DNA of 64,000 bases from Catenovulum agarivorans DS-2 (GTDB taxonomy: Bacteria; Pseudomonadota; Gammaproteobacteria; Enterobacterales; Alteromonadaceae): the NCBI RefSeq assembly GCF_000568405.1, contig NZ_ARZY01000007.1, positions 1 to 64,000 of the forward strand, written 5' to 3'. Position numbers and translations under genes: made by a program. Positions 15,200-25,630 of the stretch are shown here, one piece after another (position 1 is the stretch's first letter; the number at the start of each line of letters is the position of its first letter). The notes under the pieces were generated by a model that saw only the letters and a list, made by a program, of their open reading frames with translations, did not search any database and had not been told where the DNA came from.

Positions 15200-16510
15200 A
15201 TGAGCGAATATTTAATTTGGGGTTTTGGCGTTGAAGGAAAAAGTGCGGCTGATTACCTAGTTAAACAGCAGCAAACTTTTAGCTTATTAACGGATAATTT
15301 TGACCAAACCACAGATAATTATGCCAAGCAAAATGCAATCAAATACTTTTATGGTGAAGAGGGTATTCAGCAGGCAATAAATCAGCGATTTAAGTATGTA
15401 ATTAAAAGTCCTGGTATCAGTTTGTATCGTCCAGAGGTTCAGGCGTTTAAACAAGCGGGCAGCAAAATTACCTCAACGACCCAAATGTGGTTTGAAGCGC
15501 ACCCAAATGCCAAAACCATTGTAGTGACTGGCACTAAAGGCAAAAGCACCACGGCGAGTTTACTGCATTACTTGTTTAATTTATTCGATGTGGACAATGA
15601 GCTTGCGGGTAACTTAGGTCGGGCTATATTAGAAGTTACCCCTGTTGCGAATAGTTGGACTATTTTAGAGTTGTCGTCTTATCAATTGGCTGATTTACAT
15701 AGTCAAGTAGATGTATTTTTATTGCTTAATTTATTTCAAGAGCATGTACCTTGGCATCAAACAGCCGAACAATATTATTTAGATAAAACCCAGCTAGCAC
15801 GTGATAGTTTGGCTGATGTCGTGGTATATAACGCCCAATCCAATTTATCTGCTCAATATCTGGGGCTGGATGAGTTATCACATGGTGTAAGTAAAGTTGC
15901 GTTTGCAGATGAGTCAGGATTTTATATTAAAGATGACGCGCTCTATTTCAAAGGTGAAGAATTAACGCATAACTTTAGGCTTAAAGGTCAGCATAATTTG
16001 AAAAATTTAGCCGCCTGCTTAGCCATTGTGAATTCTCTAAAACTTGATTGGCGACCGGTATTAACTCACCTGAGTGGTTTCACAGCACTTGAGCATAGGT
16101 TACAAGAGGTACAGGGCACGAATTCTGTATTGTATGTAAACGATAGTATTTCCACCACACCAGACTCCACTTTATGTGCGCTTGATTGTTATAAAAATCA
16201 AGAGATCAATTTAATTTTAGGTGGGGCTGAGCGCAGCCAAAATTATGCCGAGTTAGTTGCAGCGCTAGATAACTATCAACTGAATAAAATTCTATTGTTA
16301 GGCGAAACAGGTAAACGCATATATCGCCAATTGCCCTCAAATTTAGCCTGCAAAGCGCAATATTTTGACCATATGGCTGTCGGCATGGCATGGATCAATC
16401 AGCATGCTAAAGCAGGTCAGGTGGTTTTGTTGTCGCCTGCAGCGCCTAGCTTTGGTGAATTTGTTAACTTTGCCGAACGCGGCAATTTGTTTTTGTCGTT
16501 CTCTCGTTAA
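15200..16510 (+). CDS. murD2: UDP-MurNAc-L-Ala:L-glutamate ligase MurD2
   Basis: A 436-aa Mur ligase that adds L-Glu (rather than D-Glu) to UDP-MurNAc-L-Ala, giving the MurL substrate. The N-terminal Rossmann part opens with YLIWGFGVEGKSAADYL. The ATP P-loop GTKGKST lies at 111-117, followed by ELSSYQLADL and NLFQEHVPWH. The central-domain motif RLKGQHNLKNLAACLA and the C-terminal EHRLQEV and SISTTPDSTLCAL are typical of MurD-type ligases. ATG 15200 is preceded by AAGGA; a longer GTG form would overlap murL and lacks support. Assignment to MurD2 rather than MurD rests mainly on its pairing with murL and on divergence from dcw-cluster MurD. Confidence 0.83.
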   Translation: MSEYLIWGFGVEGKSAADYLVKQQQTFSLLTDNFDQTTDNYAKQNAIKYFYGEEGIQQAINQRFKYVIKSPGISLYRPEVQAFKQAGSKITSTTQMWFEAHPNAKTIVVTGTKGKSTTASLLHYLFNLFDVDNELAGNLGRAILEVTPVANSWTILELSSYQLADLHSQVDVFLLLNLFQEHVPWHQTAEQYYLDKTQLARDSLADVVVYNAQSNLSAQYLGLDELSHGVSKVAFADESGFYIKDDALYFKGEELTHNFRLKGQHNLKNLAACLAIVNSLKLDWRPVLTHLSGFTALEHRLQEVQGTNSVLYVNDSISTTPDSTLCALDCYKNQEINLILGGAERSQNYAELVAALDNYQLNKILLLGETGKRIYRQLPSNLACKAQYFDHMAVGMAWINQHAKAGQVVLLSPAAPSFGEFVNFAERGNLFLSFSR

Positions 16511-16560
16511 TTGGACTTCGGATTTTTAGTGGGAACGACAAATATGCAGCTAAAAGAGCC

Positions 16561-17007
16561 TTATCCTAGCTCGTGGATGGGGGCTTGGTGTTTGAGATAT
16601 TCGACAATACCCGACGGATAGAGTATTTTTTTACCATTGAGAAAGTCTTCTATGTTAACCCATTTAGCAATAAAACTCGTACCCTCTTCGTTGCACTGAA
16701 TGTTATCCTGTTGGTAAATTTGTTTGTCTTTAAATTTAGCAGACAACAATAAAACGATTTGATGGCCAGCTATGCCATTAAAAGTGAATAAATTCTCAAA
16801 GGTTGTCAGGTAGCTGCCGACTTCAATCTCTGTTTGCATTTCTTCTTGAAACTCGCGAATAACAGTTTGTTGCGCTGTTTCTCCAAATTCAATACCGCCA
16901 CCGAGTGGGCGATAAAAAGTTTCATTTTTAACTTCGTCTACACCTTCAGCAACAAAAATTTTCCCTTGGTGTTCAATTAGGCAAATTGCGATATTTCTTA
17001 TATTCAT
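16561..17007 (-). CDS. NUDIX hydrolase
   Basis: A 148-aa nucleotide-diphosphate-linked hydrolase. The Nudix box is visible as GGGIEFGETAQQTVIREFQ followed by EE, with the metal-binding REFQEE core (about residues 37-59). No added domain is present and the substrate cannot be inferred. ATG 17007 follows the SNF2 helicase stop on the same strand by 25 nt, so the two may form an operon with the helicase first. It converges with murD2, which ends 50 nt away. Confidence 0.88.
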   Translation of the reverse strand: MNIRNIAICLIEHQGKIFVAEGVDEVKNETFYRPLGGGIEFGETAQQTVIREFQEEMQTEIEVGSYLTTFENLFTFNGIAGHQIVLLLSAKFKDKQIYQQDNIQCNEEGTSFIAKWVNIEDFLNGKKILYPSGIVEYLKHQAPIHELG

Positions 17008-17032
17008 TATTGTCTTATTTTTATAGGGTCAA

Positions 17033-20000
17033 TTAAGCTGTTTTAAACAGTTCTAATAAACCGTCTGCGGTTAAATCTTTCACTGAATCCACTTGTTCTT
17101 TTGCAAACATACTTTGATTTAGGTGCTTTTTATTTTCTTGCATCAGTAGCACTTTTTCTTCAATGGTATTTTCGCAAATTAGCTTATATACAAACACTGG
17201 TTTTTTCTGGCCGATACGATAGGCTCGATCACTCGCTTGCGCTTCTGCTGCTGGGTTCCACCATGGGTCGTAATGAATAACTGTATCAGCAGCGGTTAAG
17301 TTTAAGCCAGTCCCACCCGCTTTGAGCGAGATTAAAAACACTGAAACTTCACCATTTTGAAAAGCGTCGATTTGTGTTTGGCGATCGCGCGTTTCACCAG
17401 TCAGTTTAGAATGCTCTATACCTAGTTCTGTGAGTTTGCCTGAGATAATATGCAGCATTTTGGCAAACTGCGAGAATATTAATATCTTGCGGCCTTCTTC
17501 TAACATTTCTGGCACAACATCAATTAAATACTCAAGTTTGGCGCTTTGCTCAATTTGCTGAGTGCTTTCTAAATCTAATAACTGTGGTGCACAACATATC
17601 TGCCTAAGTTTTAATAGTGCATCTAGGCACTCTAGGTGGCTCTTCGCCAAACCTTTAATTTTAAGAATATTGCGTACTTTATCTTCCATGCTGGCACGGA
17701 TTGCTTCGTATAAAACGCGTTGCTCATTTTCAAGCGAAATGTGTTTAATGATTTCTGTTTTTTTCGGCAGCTCTTTCGCCACTTCTTCTTTTTTACGCCG
17801 TAATACAAACGGATGAATTTTACTGTGTAATCGGTTTTGCGTTTCTTTATCTCTCAATTGCTCGATGGGTTTTCGATACTCTTTGCTAAATTTATTTAGA
17901 GTACCTAAGAAACCCGGCATTAAGAAATCAAATAATGACCACAATTCGCCTAAGTGGTTCTCGATTGGGGTGCCGCTCAAACATAGCCTTTGATGAGACA
18001 CGAGCTGTTTAATGTTTTGGGTCATTTGCGCGCGCGGATTCTTAATATTTTGTGCTTCATCTAACACTATCAAGCTGTACTCGTGCGCGAGCAAATATTC
18101 AAAATCTCGATTGACCAAAGGGTAGGTGGTTATAACCACTTGGTATGATTCAATGTCGTCCAAGACTTTTTGTCGGTTTTGCCCGTAAGCCGCTGTTACG
18201 TTTAGCTCTGGTGTAAACTTATTTGCTTCGTTTAGCCAGTTACCGACTAAACTTGTTGGGCATATCACAAGTGTGGGCTTATCTAGCTTATTTTGTAGCC
18301 GCATAGACTCCAGCAGACATAATGTTTGTAAGGTTTTTCCCAAACCCATGTCATCGGCCAATATTCCACCAAAATTATATTCAAATAAAAAGCTTAACCA
18401 ATTTAACCCTTGTTGCTGGTATGGGCGTAATTGGGCATTAACCGTTGTAGGGACTTGTATATCTTTAATACCGTCAAAACTTTCCAACAACTGTGCGAGC
18501 TTGCGTACGTGTTGCCCACCAATACAGGAATTAATTTCAGGAATTTGGTTAAGAATATGCGCTTGACGATTAGAAAATTTAGCCTGTTTATTGTTGGCTT
18601 CTTGTAAAATTGCCAGCACAGGCTTGAGTGATTCGATGTCTACCTTAATAAACTGATGGCGATTCAAGGCGATTTTAACTCTACCTGTTTGATTCTTCCA
18701 ATTCTCAGTTTGTTTCAGCCAATTAATCAGCACTGGAATTAAATCAATTTTTTGCCCATCAAAATCAATTTTTAAACCCAGCTTAAACCAATCGTGGCTT
18801 TCACTAATTTGATATTCAAAGCTTGGGTCTTGGATAACATTAATTGGCTGAACACCTGGTTCAAATTCTATTTTCCACCCTTGAGACAACAATAGTGGGA
18901 ACACCTCTTCAAATATGTTCAACCAAAATTGGTCGTAACGAACGCCAATTTCACTGTTGTAGAAAAATTCAAAGTCTTGGCTGGTTGAGCTCCCTTTAGT
19001 ATGAGCAAAACCATAGGACTCTAATAAGTAAAATGCTTTGCGTTCAATTGAAGGGGTACGTTGAATTTGAATAATTTTATCTTGGCGTTGCAATTGCACA
19101 AATGGCGCACTGATTAAGCTCATCGGAATTTCATGGTCACCATATTGCAGACGCAATTTAGCAATATAGCCAGCTTCATTTAAACCGATTCTTAAGATAG
19201 GTGTCAGTTTTTCTTCTACAACTTCAATCTCTTGTTGCAAAGGTAAAACAATCGAGCATTCAGGCCAGTATGTATTCTGCCATACTGAGAAATCTAATAA
19301 CTCACTTTTGTCTAGCTCTGGCAGGTGTGCCAATGCAGATAAATTAAACCCAGTAAGGTTGTGTTCTATAATGCCCATGGTGCCTTTTTGGGGGTCAATA
19401 TACCAAGGGGTTTCGCTGGCAATTAAAAACCAGCGTTCACATTTATCCAGTTGCATTTGCAACTTATGTTTGCCGTCTGGCTGTTTTTTCCACTGCAAAT
19501 TGAGCTTGCGTGGCGCACCATATTGCAAAGGCTTTGATTTATGGCTTTGCCAATAACAGCGCTTTGATTCGAGTAGCAGTGGTAATGCATCGCTTGCATT
19601 TTTACCAATTAATAACCTTTGCGTAGAGGTTTTTTCTCCAACTTGGTGGTTGAGCACTTTTAATATTTCAGCATCTTCAGCATTTGCTTTGCCATTGATG
19701 GATTGTAGTTGCAATTGAATTTGGGTAAAGCCACTGTTTGGTTCAACAATTGGCGCGAGAACAAAGTTCAACAAAGCATCAGAATGCGCGATTAATTTTG
19801 CAAAATAACCATTGTTCCAATCGGGTTGTTTATGCAATTTTTCTTGCCACTGTAAAAATGCGCTAACGGGCGAACGGCTAATCAAGTTTGCAGCTTCAGC
19901 GGCTATCAATACCGCGACCGCGTGCTCGCAACTACCACTGTTGTCACATGAACACAGTGACGACAGGTCTGCTTTATCTATCGCGACTCTATACAACTGG

Positions 20001-20146
20001 CTGCGTGTTTCTACTACACCAGTTACAGTATTTAGTGAGGAAATAGGTTTAAGTTTTTTAACCTGATCTTGCAGATAAAAATTTAATCCCTTTTGATAGG
20101 TGGTTTCTCCAAACTGTTCAACCAACTCTGCGTCATATACATTCAT
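17033..20146 (-). CDS. SNF2/HepA-family helicase with SWIM zinc finger
   Basis: A 1037-aa ATP-dependent DNA translocase. A SWIM zinc motif (CSCDNSGSCEHAVAVLI) sits at about residue 65, followed by a roughly 450-aa SNF2-associated N-terminal region. The helicase core begins near residue 580 with QLRPYQQQGLNWLSFLF. It has Walker A DDMGLGKT (about 600), motif II DEAQ (about 695), LSGTPIENHLGELWSLFDFL, and motifs V-VI GGTGLNLTAAD and QASDRAYRIGQ. Length and architecture match the large bacterial SNF2 proteins with SWIM domain, whose role (transcription or DNA repair) is poorly known. ATG 20146 is preferred to TTG 20149 and has AGG upstream. It diverges from srmB. Confidence 0.93.
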   Translation of the reverse strand: MNVYDAELVEQFGETTYQKGLNFYLQDQVKKLKPISSLNTVTGVVETRSQLYRVAIDKADLSSLCSCDNSGSCEHAVAVLIAAEAANLISRSPVSAFLQWQEKLHKQPDWNNGYFAKLIAHSDALLNFVLAPIVEPNSGFTQIQLQLQSINGKANAEDAEILKVLNHQVGEKTSTQRLLIGKNASDALPLLLESKRCYWQSHKSKPLQYGAPRKLNLQWKKQPDGKHKLQMQLDKCERWFLIASETPWYIDPQKGTMGIIEHNLTGFNLSALAHLPELDKSELLDFSVWQNTYWPECSIVLPLQQEIEVVEEKLTPILRIGLNEAGYIAKLRLQYGDHEIPMSLISAPFVQLQRQDKIIQIQRTPSIERKAFYLLESYGFAHTKGSSTSQDFEFFYNSEIGVRYDQFWLNIFEEVFPLLLSQGWKIEFEPGVQPINVIQDPSFEYQISESHDWFKLGLKIDFDGQKIDLIPVLINWLKQTENWKNQTGRVKIALNRHQFIKVDIESLKPVLAILQEANNKQAKFSNRQAHILNQIPEINSCIGGQHVRKLAQLLESFDGIKDIQVPTTVNAQLRPYQQQGLNWLSFLFEYNFGGILADDMGLGKTLQTLCLLESMRLQNKLDKPTLVICPTSLVGNWLNEANKFTPELNVTAAYGQNRQKVLDDIESYQVVITTYPLVNRDFEYLLAHEYSLIVLDEAQNIKNPRAQMTQNIKQLVSHQRLCLSGTPIENHLGELWSLFDFLMPGFLGTLNKFSKEYRKPIEQLRDKETQNRLHSKIHPFVLRRKKEEVAKELPKKTEIIKHISLENEQRVLYEAIRASMEDKVRNILKIKGLAKSHLECLDALLKLRQICCAPQLLDLESTQQIEQSAKLEYLIDVVPEMLEEGRKILIFSQFAKMLHIISGKLTELGIEHSKLTGETRDRQTQIDAFQNGEVSVFLISLKAGGTGLNLTAADTVIHYDPWWNPAAEAQASDRAYRIGQKKPVFVYKLICENTIEEKVLLMQENKKHLNQSMFAKEQVDSVKDLTADGLLELFKTA

Positions 20147-20310
20147 CAATACTAAACCTGCTTGTCCGGGTTAAAATTATGCGCCATCAGCCAGTCTACC
20201 AAACAAATCTAATAATTTGACCTATTTAATGATAAATTCATTTAAAAAAATCACCTTTACTTTACTTAAGGGTCGGAAGGGTTAGAATGTGCAGCCCTAT
20301 GTGACTGTGG

Positions 20311-21567
20311 ATGATAATTGTGAATTTTGCTGATTTAGAACTAGACCAAAGCCTATTAACGGCGATTGAACAACAGGGTTATGCTCGTCCCACCGTTATT
20401 CAAACTCTAGCGATAGAGCCTGCACTTGAAGGTAAAGATATTTTAGCCAGTGCCCCGACAGGCACAGGTAAAACCGCGGCTTTTGTTTTGCCAGCTCTTC
20501 AGCACATACTAGATTTTCCCCGCCAACGGCAAAATAATGGCGTTCGAATATTAATCCTCTCGCCAACACGTGAATTAGCTGAGCAAACCTTTAAAGTTGT
20601 GCGTCAGTTAAGCCAATTTACTGAAGTGACTAGCCGTTTAATTACCGGTGGTATTAATTATGGTAAACATAAAGAAATATCCGAAGGTAGCGTAGATATT
20701 GTGGTCGCAACACCAGGTCGATTGCTTGAATATATTGAGGATGAATCGTTCGATTGTCGAGATATCGAATGGTTAGTATTGGATGAAGCTGATCGCATGC
20801 TAGATATGGGGTTTGGCCCGACTATGATGCGCGTCAGCGGAGAAGCTCGTTGGCGTAAACAAAGTTTGTTATTTTCAGCAACTCTAGAAGGTGAAGGGGT
20901 TGAGCGCTTTGCTAAGCAGGTTTTGAAAGATCCTGTGATGGTCGAAGCCGATTCACCGCGCCGTGAAAAAGCAAAAATTCATCAATGGATTCATTTAGCT
21001 GACTCTCGACCTCATAAGTTAGAATTGTTGGTTCATTGGTTGGCTAGAGAAGAAGTCACAAAGTCTGTTGTATTTGTAAAGACGCGCGAGCGAGTAGCCG
21101 AACTAAGCGGACAACTCACAACAGCTCAATTACCTTGTTGTTGGTTACAGGGCGAAATGCCGCAAGACAAGCGACAAAAAGCGATAAAAGCATTTTCATC
21201 TGGACATAAAAAAATATTGGTAGCGACTGATGTTGCGGCACGAGGTTTAGATGTAGCAGATGTTAGCCATGTATTTAACTTTGATATGCCTCGTACAGCC
21301 GATGTGTATGTGCACAGAATCGGGCGTACAGGACGTGCGGGTAAAAAAGGCACGGCGATTAGCTTAGTAGAAGCGCATGATATGGAAATATTGGGCAAGG
21401 TTGAAAGGTATATTCAAGAGAAGTTACCGCGTCGTGTTGTTGAAGGTTTAGAGCCTCAAAACCGTGAAGCTAAGATACCGTCAAAGAAACCCAAGAAAAA
21501 AGTACGTGGTTTGTTGAAGAAAAAACAACAGAAAGCTAAACAGAAGAAGCGGGCTAAAAAAGCTTAG
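20311..21567 (+). CDS. srmB: ATP-dependent RNA helicase SrmB
   Basis: A 418-aa DEAD-box helicase that helps early 50S ribosome assembly. The N-terminus (FADLELDQSLLTAIEQQG) matches E. coli SrmB residue for residue in pattern. The usual motifs are present: Q motif RPTVIQTLAIEPAL, APTGTGKTAA, PTRELAEQ, TPGRLLEY, DEADRMLDMGFG, SATLEGEG, ARGLD and HRIGRTGRAG. The SrmB-specific WRKQSLLFSATLEG is also present. A lysine-rich tail ends the protein. Start ATG 20311 gives the family length; a GTG at 20320 is an alternative. Confidence 0.95.
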   Translation: MIIVNFADLELDQSLLTAIEQQGYARPTVIQTLAIEPALEGKDILASAPTGTGKTAAFVLPALQHILDFPRQRQNNGVRILILSPTRELAEQTFKVVRQLSQFTEVTSRLITGGINYGKHKEISEGSVDIVVATPGRLLEYIEDESFDCRDIEWLVLDEADRMLDMGFGPTMMRVSGEARWRKQSLLFSATLEGEGVERFAKQVLKDPVMVEADSPRREKAKIHQWIHLADSRPHKLELLVHWLAREEVTKSVVFVKTRERVAELSGQLTTAQLPCCWLQGEMPQDKRQKAIKAFSSGHKKILVATDVAARGLDVADVSHVFNFDMPRTADVYVHRIGRTGRAGKKGTAISLVEAHDMEILGKVERYIQEKLPRRVVEGLEPQNREAKIPSKKPKKKVRGLLKKKQQKAKQKKRAKKA

Positions 21568-21610
21568 TGACTTACATAAGCGCTAAACAAGGATAAACAG
21601 GCCCTAGGTA

Positions 21611-21648
21611 AACGATCCGGAGAGACGGGGAGTACTCACCGGACCGTT
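21611..21648. terminator. Hairpin between convergent srmB and amtB
   Basis: AACGATCCGG (21611-21620) pairs with CCGGACCGTT (21639-21648) at 9 of 10 positions, and the loop contains the small palindrome GAGTACTC. There is no strong T-tract in either direction, but the position between two convergent genes suits a shared 3' end. Confidence 0.5.
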
Positions 21649-21658
21649 CTGGCTAAAT

Positions 21659-22939
21659 TTATAGATTGTACCCACGCTCTTCGTGGCTGGTAATATCTAG
21701 ACCTTGAACCTCTTTTTCATGATCCACACGTATACCTTTGGTAATCATGCTAACCACTTTGAGTAAAACAAAACTAACCACTGCAGTGTAAGCAAGCGTT
21801 GCAAGTATACCAATGGTTTGAACACCAAGCTGCTGGCCTATGCTAGTATTGTCACCACCAAAACCATAACCACTAAATATTCCTAATTCGGTCGAACAGA
21901 AAATACCAGCCAAGAAAGTACCTAAAATACCGCCTACGCCATGCACTGGGAACACATCTAAAGAATCATCAATTTTCCACTTTTGCTTAATTAAATTTGT
22001 AGCATAAAAACAAACAATACCTGCGGTTATACCAATGACCAATGATGCCGCAGGGCCGACATAACCTGAAGCAGGTGTAATAGTACCTAAACCGGCAACC
22101 ATACCAGTAACAATACCCAAGACTGACGGTTTACCGTATTTAGCCCATTCTAAACCTGCCCAAGTTAACGCACCTGCAGCTGCAGAAATATGGGTAACTA
22201 AAATGGCCATAGCAGCATCACCACTTGCAGTTAAAGCACTACCACCATTAAAGCCGTACCAGCCAACCCATAGCATGCCAGCGCCTGCGACAGTCATGGT
22301 TAAGTTATGTGGGATCATAGAAGCGCTGCCGTATCCATGACGGTTTTTAATAACAAGTGCGGCCACTAGAGCGCCGACACCAGCTGTGATATGAACAACG
22401 GTACCACCGGCAAAGTCGAGCAAGCCCATTTGTGCTAACCAGCCGCCGCCCCATACCCAATGGCAAACGGGTAAATAAACCAATATTAACCATGCGATAG
22501 AAAATAATAATACAGATGAAAACTTCATACGCTCGGCAAAACCGCCGACCATAAGGGCAGGGGTAATAATGGCGAAAGTCATTTGGAAGACGAAAAACAG
22601 GGGTTCAGGGATTGAGCCACTCAGGGTTTCTTTTCCAACACCTGATAAGAAGCTTTTAGAAAAATCGCCAATAAAGGCATTGCCTTCACCAAATGCTAGG
22701 CTATAACCAAAAGCTAACCAGACGATAGAAGCCAAACAGCCAATTGCAAAACATTGCATTAAAACCGATAAGACGTTTTTGCTGCGAACTAGTCCAGCAT
22801 AAAAGAAAGATAGTCCAGGCAAGGTCATAAATAAAACTAATGCTGAGGCAGTTAAGATCCAGGCTGTGTCACCTGTGTCTAACCCTTCAGCAGAAGCAGT
22901 CAGAGGGAGTAAGAGCAAAAGTGCAATAATCGCTCGCAT
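21659..22939 (-). CDS. amtB: Ammonium transporter AmtB
   Basis: A 426-aa trimeric inner-membrane ammonium channel with a cleavable signal-like N-terminus (LLPLTASA) and about eleven helices. Conserved elements include the FYAGLVRSKNVLS entry helix, LDFAGGTVVHITAG with the structural Asp and first pore His, and VFPVHGVGGILGTFLAGIF with the second pore His. The hydrophilic C-terminal tail bears the GLDITSHEERGY motif that contacts GlnK. It lies 45 nt downstream of glnK on the same strand, the standard glnK-amtB operon, in which GlnK blocks AmtB when nitrogen becomes plentiful. Confidence 0.97.
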   Translation of the reverse strand: MRAIIALLLLLPLTASAEGLDTGDTAWILTASALVLFMTLPGLSFFYAGLVRSKNVLSVLMQCFAIGCLASIVWLAFGYSLAFGEGNAFIGDFSKSFLSGVGKETLSGSIPEPLFFVFQMTFAIITPALMVGGFAERMKFSSVLLFSIAWLILVYLPVCHWVWGGGWLAQMGLLDFAGGTVVHITAGVGALVAALVIKNRHGYGSASMIPHNLTMTVAGAGMLWVGWYGFNGGSALTASGDAAMAILVTHISAAAGALTWAGLEWAKYGKPSVLGIVTGMVAGLGTITPASGYVGPAASLVIGITAGIVCFYATNLIKQKWKIDDSLDVFPVHGVGGILGTFLAGIFCSTELGIFSGYGFGGDNTSIGQQLGVQTIGILATLAYTAVVSFVLLKVVSMITKGIRVDHEKEVQGLDITSHEERGYNL

Positions 22940-22984
22940 AATTAAAGTTTCCTAAGTGTTATTCCAACTAGGTTGGGGTCAGTG

Positions 22985-23323
<339 letters not shown>

Positions 23324-23635
23324 TTAACTATCCCAATTTTCTGCATTATTTTGCATTGGTTGTTCACTAAATCGGGGCGAAGGATAACAGAAAAAGCACC
23401 TTTGTGGATCAATTGTTACAAAAAAAGTGATGGGTTTGAACTCTTATGGGGCAAGTTTGGCTAAGAGTTTTTGAGTATGCTTTTTAATGGGGAGAAATGA
23501 ATTGCAGTCGGCCATTTTGGTGTGTTACCAAGGGACACAAGTTCGGGTATTAACACTGTTCGAGTTAACAATGCCCCTGTTAAACTTTTTAAAAAAACGT
23601 TAAATTATAACTAAAACTATGACTACGGAGCTGAT
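23324..23635. other. 312-bp divergent region glnK / acs
   Basis: Contains the promoters of both genes. Near acs there is a loose direct repeat, GTTCGGGTATTAACA then GTTCGAGTTAACA, around 23541-23571, of unknown meaning. No sigma-54 element, RNA gene or credible small gene was seen. Confidence 0.4.
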
Positions 23636-25579
23636 ATGGATCAAAGTTACTTTGCGGTAGAATCGCAGTTTGCCGAAAACTGTTTGGTAGATAACGACAA
23701 ATATCTGGAGATGTACCAATCTTCGATAGAAAATCCTCAACAATTTTGGGCGGAGCAAGGAAAAAGGTTAGATTGGATTAAACCTTATACTCAGATTAAA
23801 AATACCAGTTATGCGCCTGGTGATATTTCAATTAAATGGTATGAAGATGGCCAGTTAAATGCTTGTTATAATTGTATCGATCGACATTTACCTGAAAAAG
23901 CCAATCAAATAGCGCTGATATTCGAAGGTGATGAACCGTCGCAAAGCTATTCAATTACTTATCAACAATTACATGACAATGTTGCACGATTAGCCAATGG
24001 TTTAAAATCTTTGGGGGTAAGCAAAGGCGATAGCGTTGCTATTTATATGCCTATGGTATGTGAAGCTGTGTATGCCATGTTAGCTTGTGCACGAATCGGC
24101 GCGGTGCACTCTGTTATTTTTGGTGGCTTTTCGCCTAAAGCAATTGCAGATCGAATCGTAAACTGTAACGCCAAAGTCATTATAACTGCTGATGAAGCCA
24201 GAAGAGGCGGTAAAACCGTGCCGTTGAAAGCGAATGTCGACGAGGCGCTTAGCCGTGATGATGTCACTAGCATCACTAATTGTCTTGTATTCAAGAACAC
24301 GGGGGCTCAAGTTGCGGTTAATTCATCTGTTGACGTGTGTGCTGAAGAACTGATGGCAAAAGTACCAGCTGACTGCCCACCAGAAGTCATGAACGCTGAA
24401 GATCCTTTATTTATTTTATATACCTCTGGGTCGACCGGCCAACCAAAAGGTGTCATGCATACAACAGGTGGTTATTTAGTTTATGCGTCTATGACGCATG
24501 AATATATATTTGACTATAAAGCTGGTGATGTTTATTGGTGTGCCGCGGATGTTGGTTGGATCACTGGGCATAGTTATGTGGTGTATGGTCCTTTAGCAAA
24601 TGGCGCTACTCAAGTGATCTTTGAAGGGGTCCCAACTTACCCATCGGCTTCGCGTATCGGTGATGTAGTGGATAAACACCAAGTGAATATTTTATATACT
24701 GCACCAACTGCAATTCGTGCGTTAATGGCAAAAGGTGATAAGGCATATGCCACAAATAATCGTAATAGCTTGCGTATTTTAGGCAGTGTTGGTGAACCTA
24801 TTAACCCGGAAGCTTGGGCTTGGTACTATCAGAATATAGGTAACGGCCAGTGCCCAATTATGGATACTTGGTGGCAAACGGAAACAGGCGGCATCATGAT
24901 TACGCCATTACCAGGCGCCACAGGATTAAAACCAGGCTCTGCAACCCGACCATTTTTTGGTGTTAAACCTGCTTTAGTGGATTCTGAAGGTCAAATTTTG
25001 TCGGGCGCAGCCAGCGGGAATTTAGTTATCCTAGACTCATGGCCCGGGCAAGCACGTACCATTTATGGCGATCACCAGCGTTTCGAGCAAACCTACTTTA
25101 GTGCATATAAAAATATGTATTTCACCGGGGATGGTGCTCGCAGAGACGAAGATGGCTATTATTGGATTACTGGTCGTGTCGACGATGTATTAAATATCTC
25201 TGGCCATCGTTTGGGTACCGCTGAAATTGAAAGTGCTTTAGTGGCCCATCCAAGTGTCGCTGAAGCCGCAGTGGTTGGTTTCCCGCATGATATCAAAGGC
25301 CAAGCAATTTATGCTTATGTGACTCCAGTTGAAGGCACTGAGTTGTCCGAGACGTTAACAACAGAATTACGCAATTGGGTCAGAACAGACTTAAGCCCAA
25401 TTGCTACGCCAGAGCTCATTCATTGGACTGCAGGTTTGCCAAAAACTCGTTCAGGTAAAATTATGCGTCGTATCTTACGTAAAATTGCGGCAAACGAGTT
25501 TGAGCAACTCGGTGATACCTCTACGCTTGCAGATCCAAGCGTGGTCGATGCTTTAATTGAAAATAGGCTGAACAAGTAG
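23636..25579 (+). CDS. acs: Acetyl-CoA synthetase
   Basis: A 647-aa AMP-forming ligase that converts acetate, ATP and CoA to acetyl-CoA. It has the usual Acs length. Motifs are the AMP-binding loop [18 protein letters not shown] (about 262), the WWQTETGG motif (about 414), [20 protein letters not shown] with the hinge [17 protein letters not shown], and the C-terminal [16 protein letters not shown]. The lysine after SG (about 607) is the residue acetylated by protein acetyltransferases in other bacteria. ATG 23636 is preceded by CGGAG. It diverges from glnK and ends at a perfect hairpin shared with the next convergent gene. Confidence 0.96.
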   Translation: MDQSYFAVESQFAENCLVDNDKYLEMYQSSIENPQQFWAEQGKRLDWIKPYTQIKNTSYAPGDISIKWYEDGQLNACYNCIDRHLPEKANQIALIFEGDEPSQSYSITYQQLHDNVARLANGLKSLGVSKGDSVAIYMPMVCEAVYAMLACARIGAVHSVIFGGFSPKAIADRIVNCNAKVIITADEARRGGKTVPLKANVDEALSRDDVTSITNCLVFKNTGAQVAVNSSVDVCAEELMAKVPADCPPEVMNAEDPLFILYTSGSTGQPKGVMHTTGGYLVYASMTHEYIFDYKAGDVYWCAADVGWITGHSYVVYGPLANGATQVIFEGVPTYPSASRIGDVVDKHQVNILYTAPTAIRALMAKGDKAYATNNRNSLRILGSVGEPINPEAWAWYYQNIGNGQCPIMDTWWQTETGGIMITPLPGATGLKPGSATRPFFGVKPALVDSEGQILSGAASGNLVILDSWPGQARTIYGDHQRFEQTYFSAYKNMYFTGDGARRDEDGYYWITGRVDDVLNISGHRLGTAEIESALVAHPSVAEAAVVGFPHDIKGQAIYAYVTPVEGTELSETLTTELRNWVRTDLSPIATPELIHWTAGLPKTRSGKIMRRILRKIAANEFEQLGDTSTLADPSVVDALIENRLNK

Positions 25580-25603
25580 TCGAACATATAGCTTGCTGAG
25601 CAA

Positions 25604-25630
25604 CTAAGCCAAACTCGCTGTTTGGCTTAG
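25604..25630. terminator. Perfect 11-bp hairpin between convergent acs and the Mpv17-like gene
   Basis: CTAAGCCAAAC (25604-25614) and GTTTGGCTTAG (25620-25630) are exact complements with a 5-nt loop. The stem overlaps the stop of the minus-strand gene. T-tracts are weak on both sides, so termination may be partial. Confidence 0.6.

Noticed and set aside
23324-23460. A sigma-54 promoter for glnK-amtB
   Set aside because: I looked for GG-N10-GC on the minus strand upstream of glnK and found only partial matches such as GGTGC followed by GT at the wrong base.
23518-23545. A CRP-like site TGTGT...ACACA upstream of acs
   Set aside because: The arm spacing is 9 rather than 6 and the arms do not match TGTGA/TCACA.
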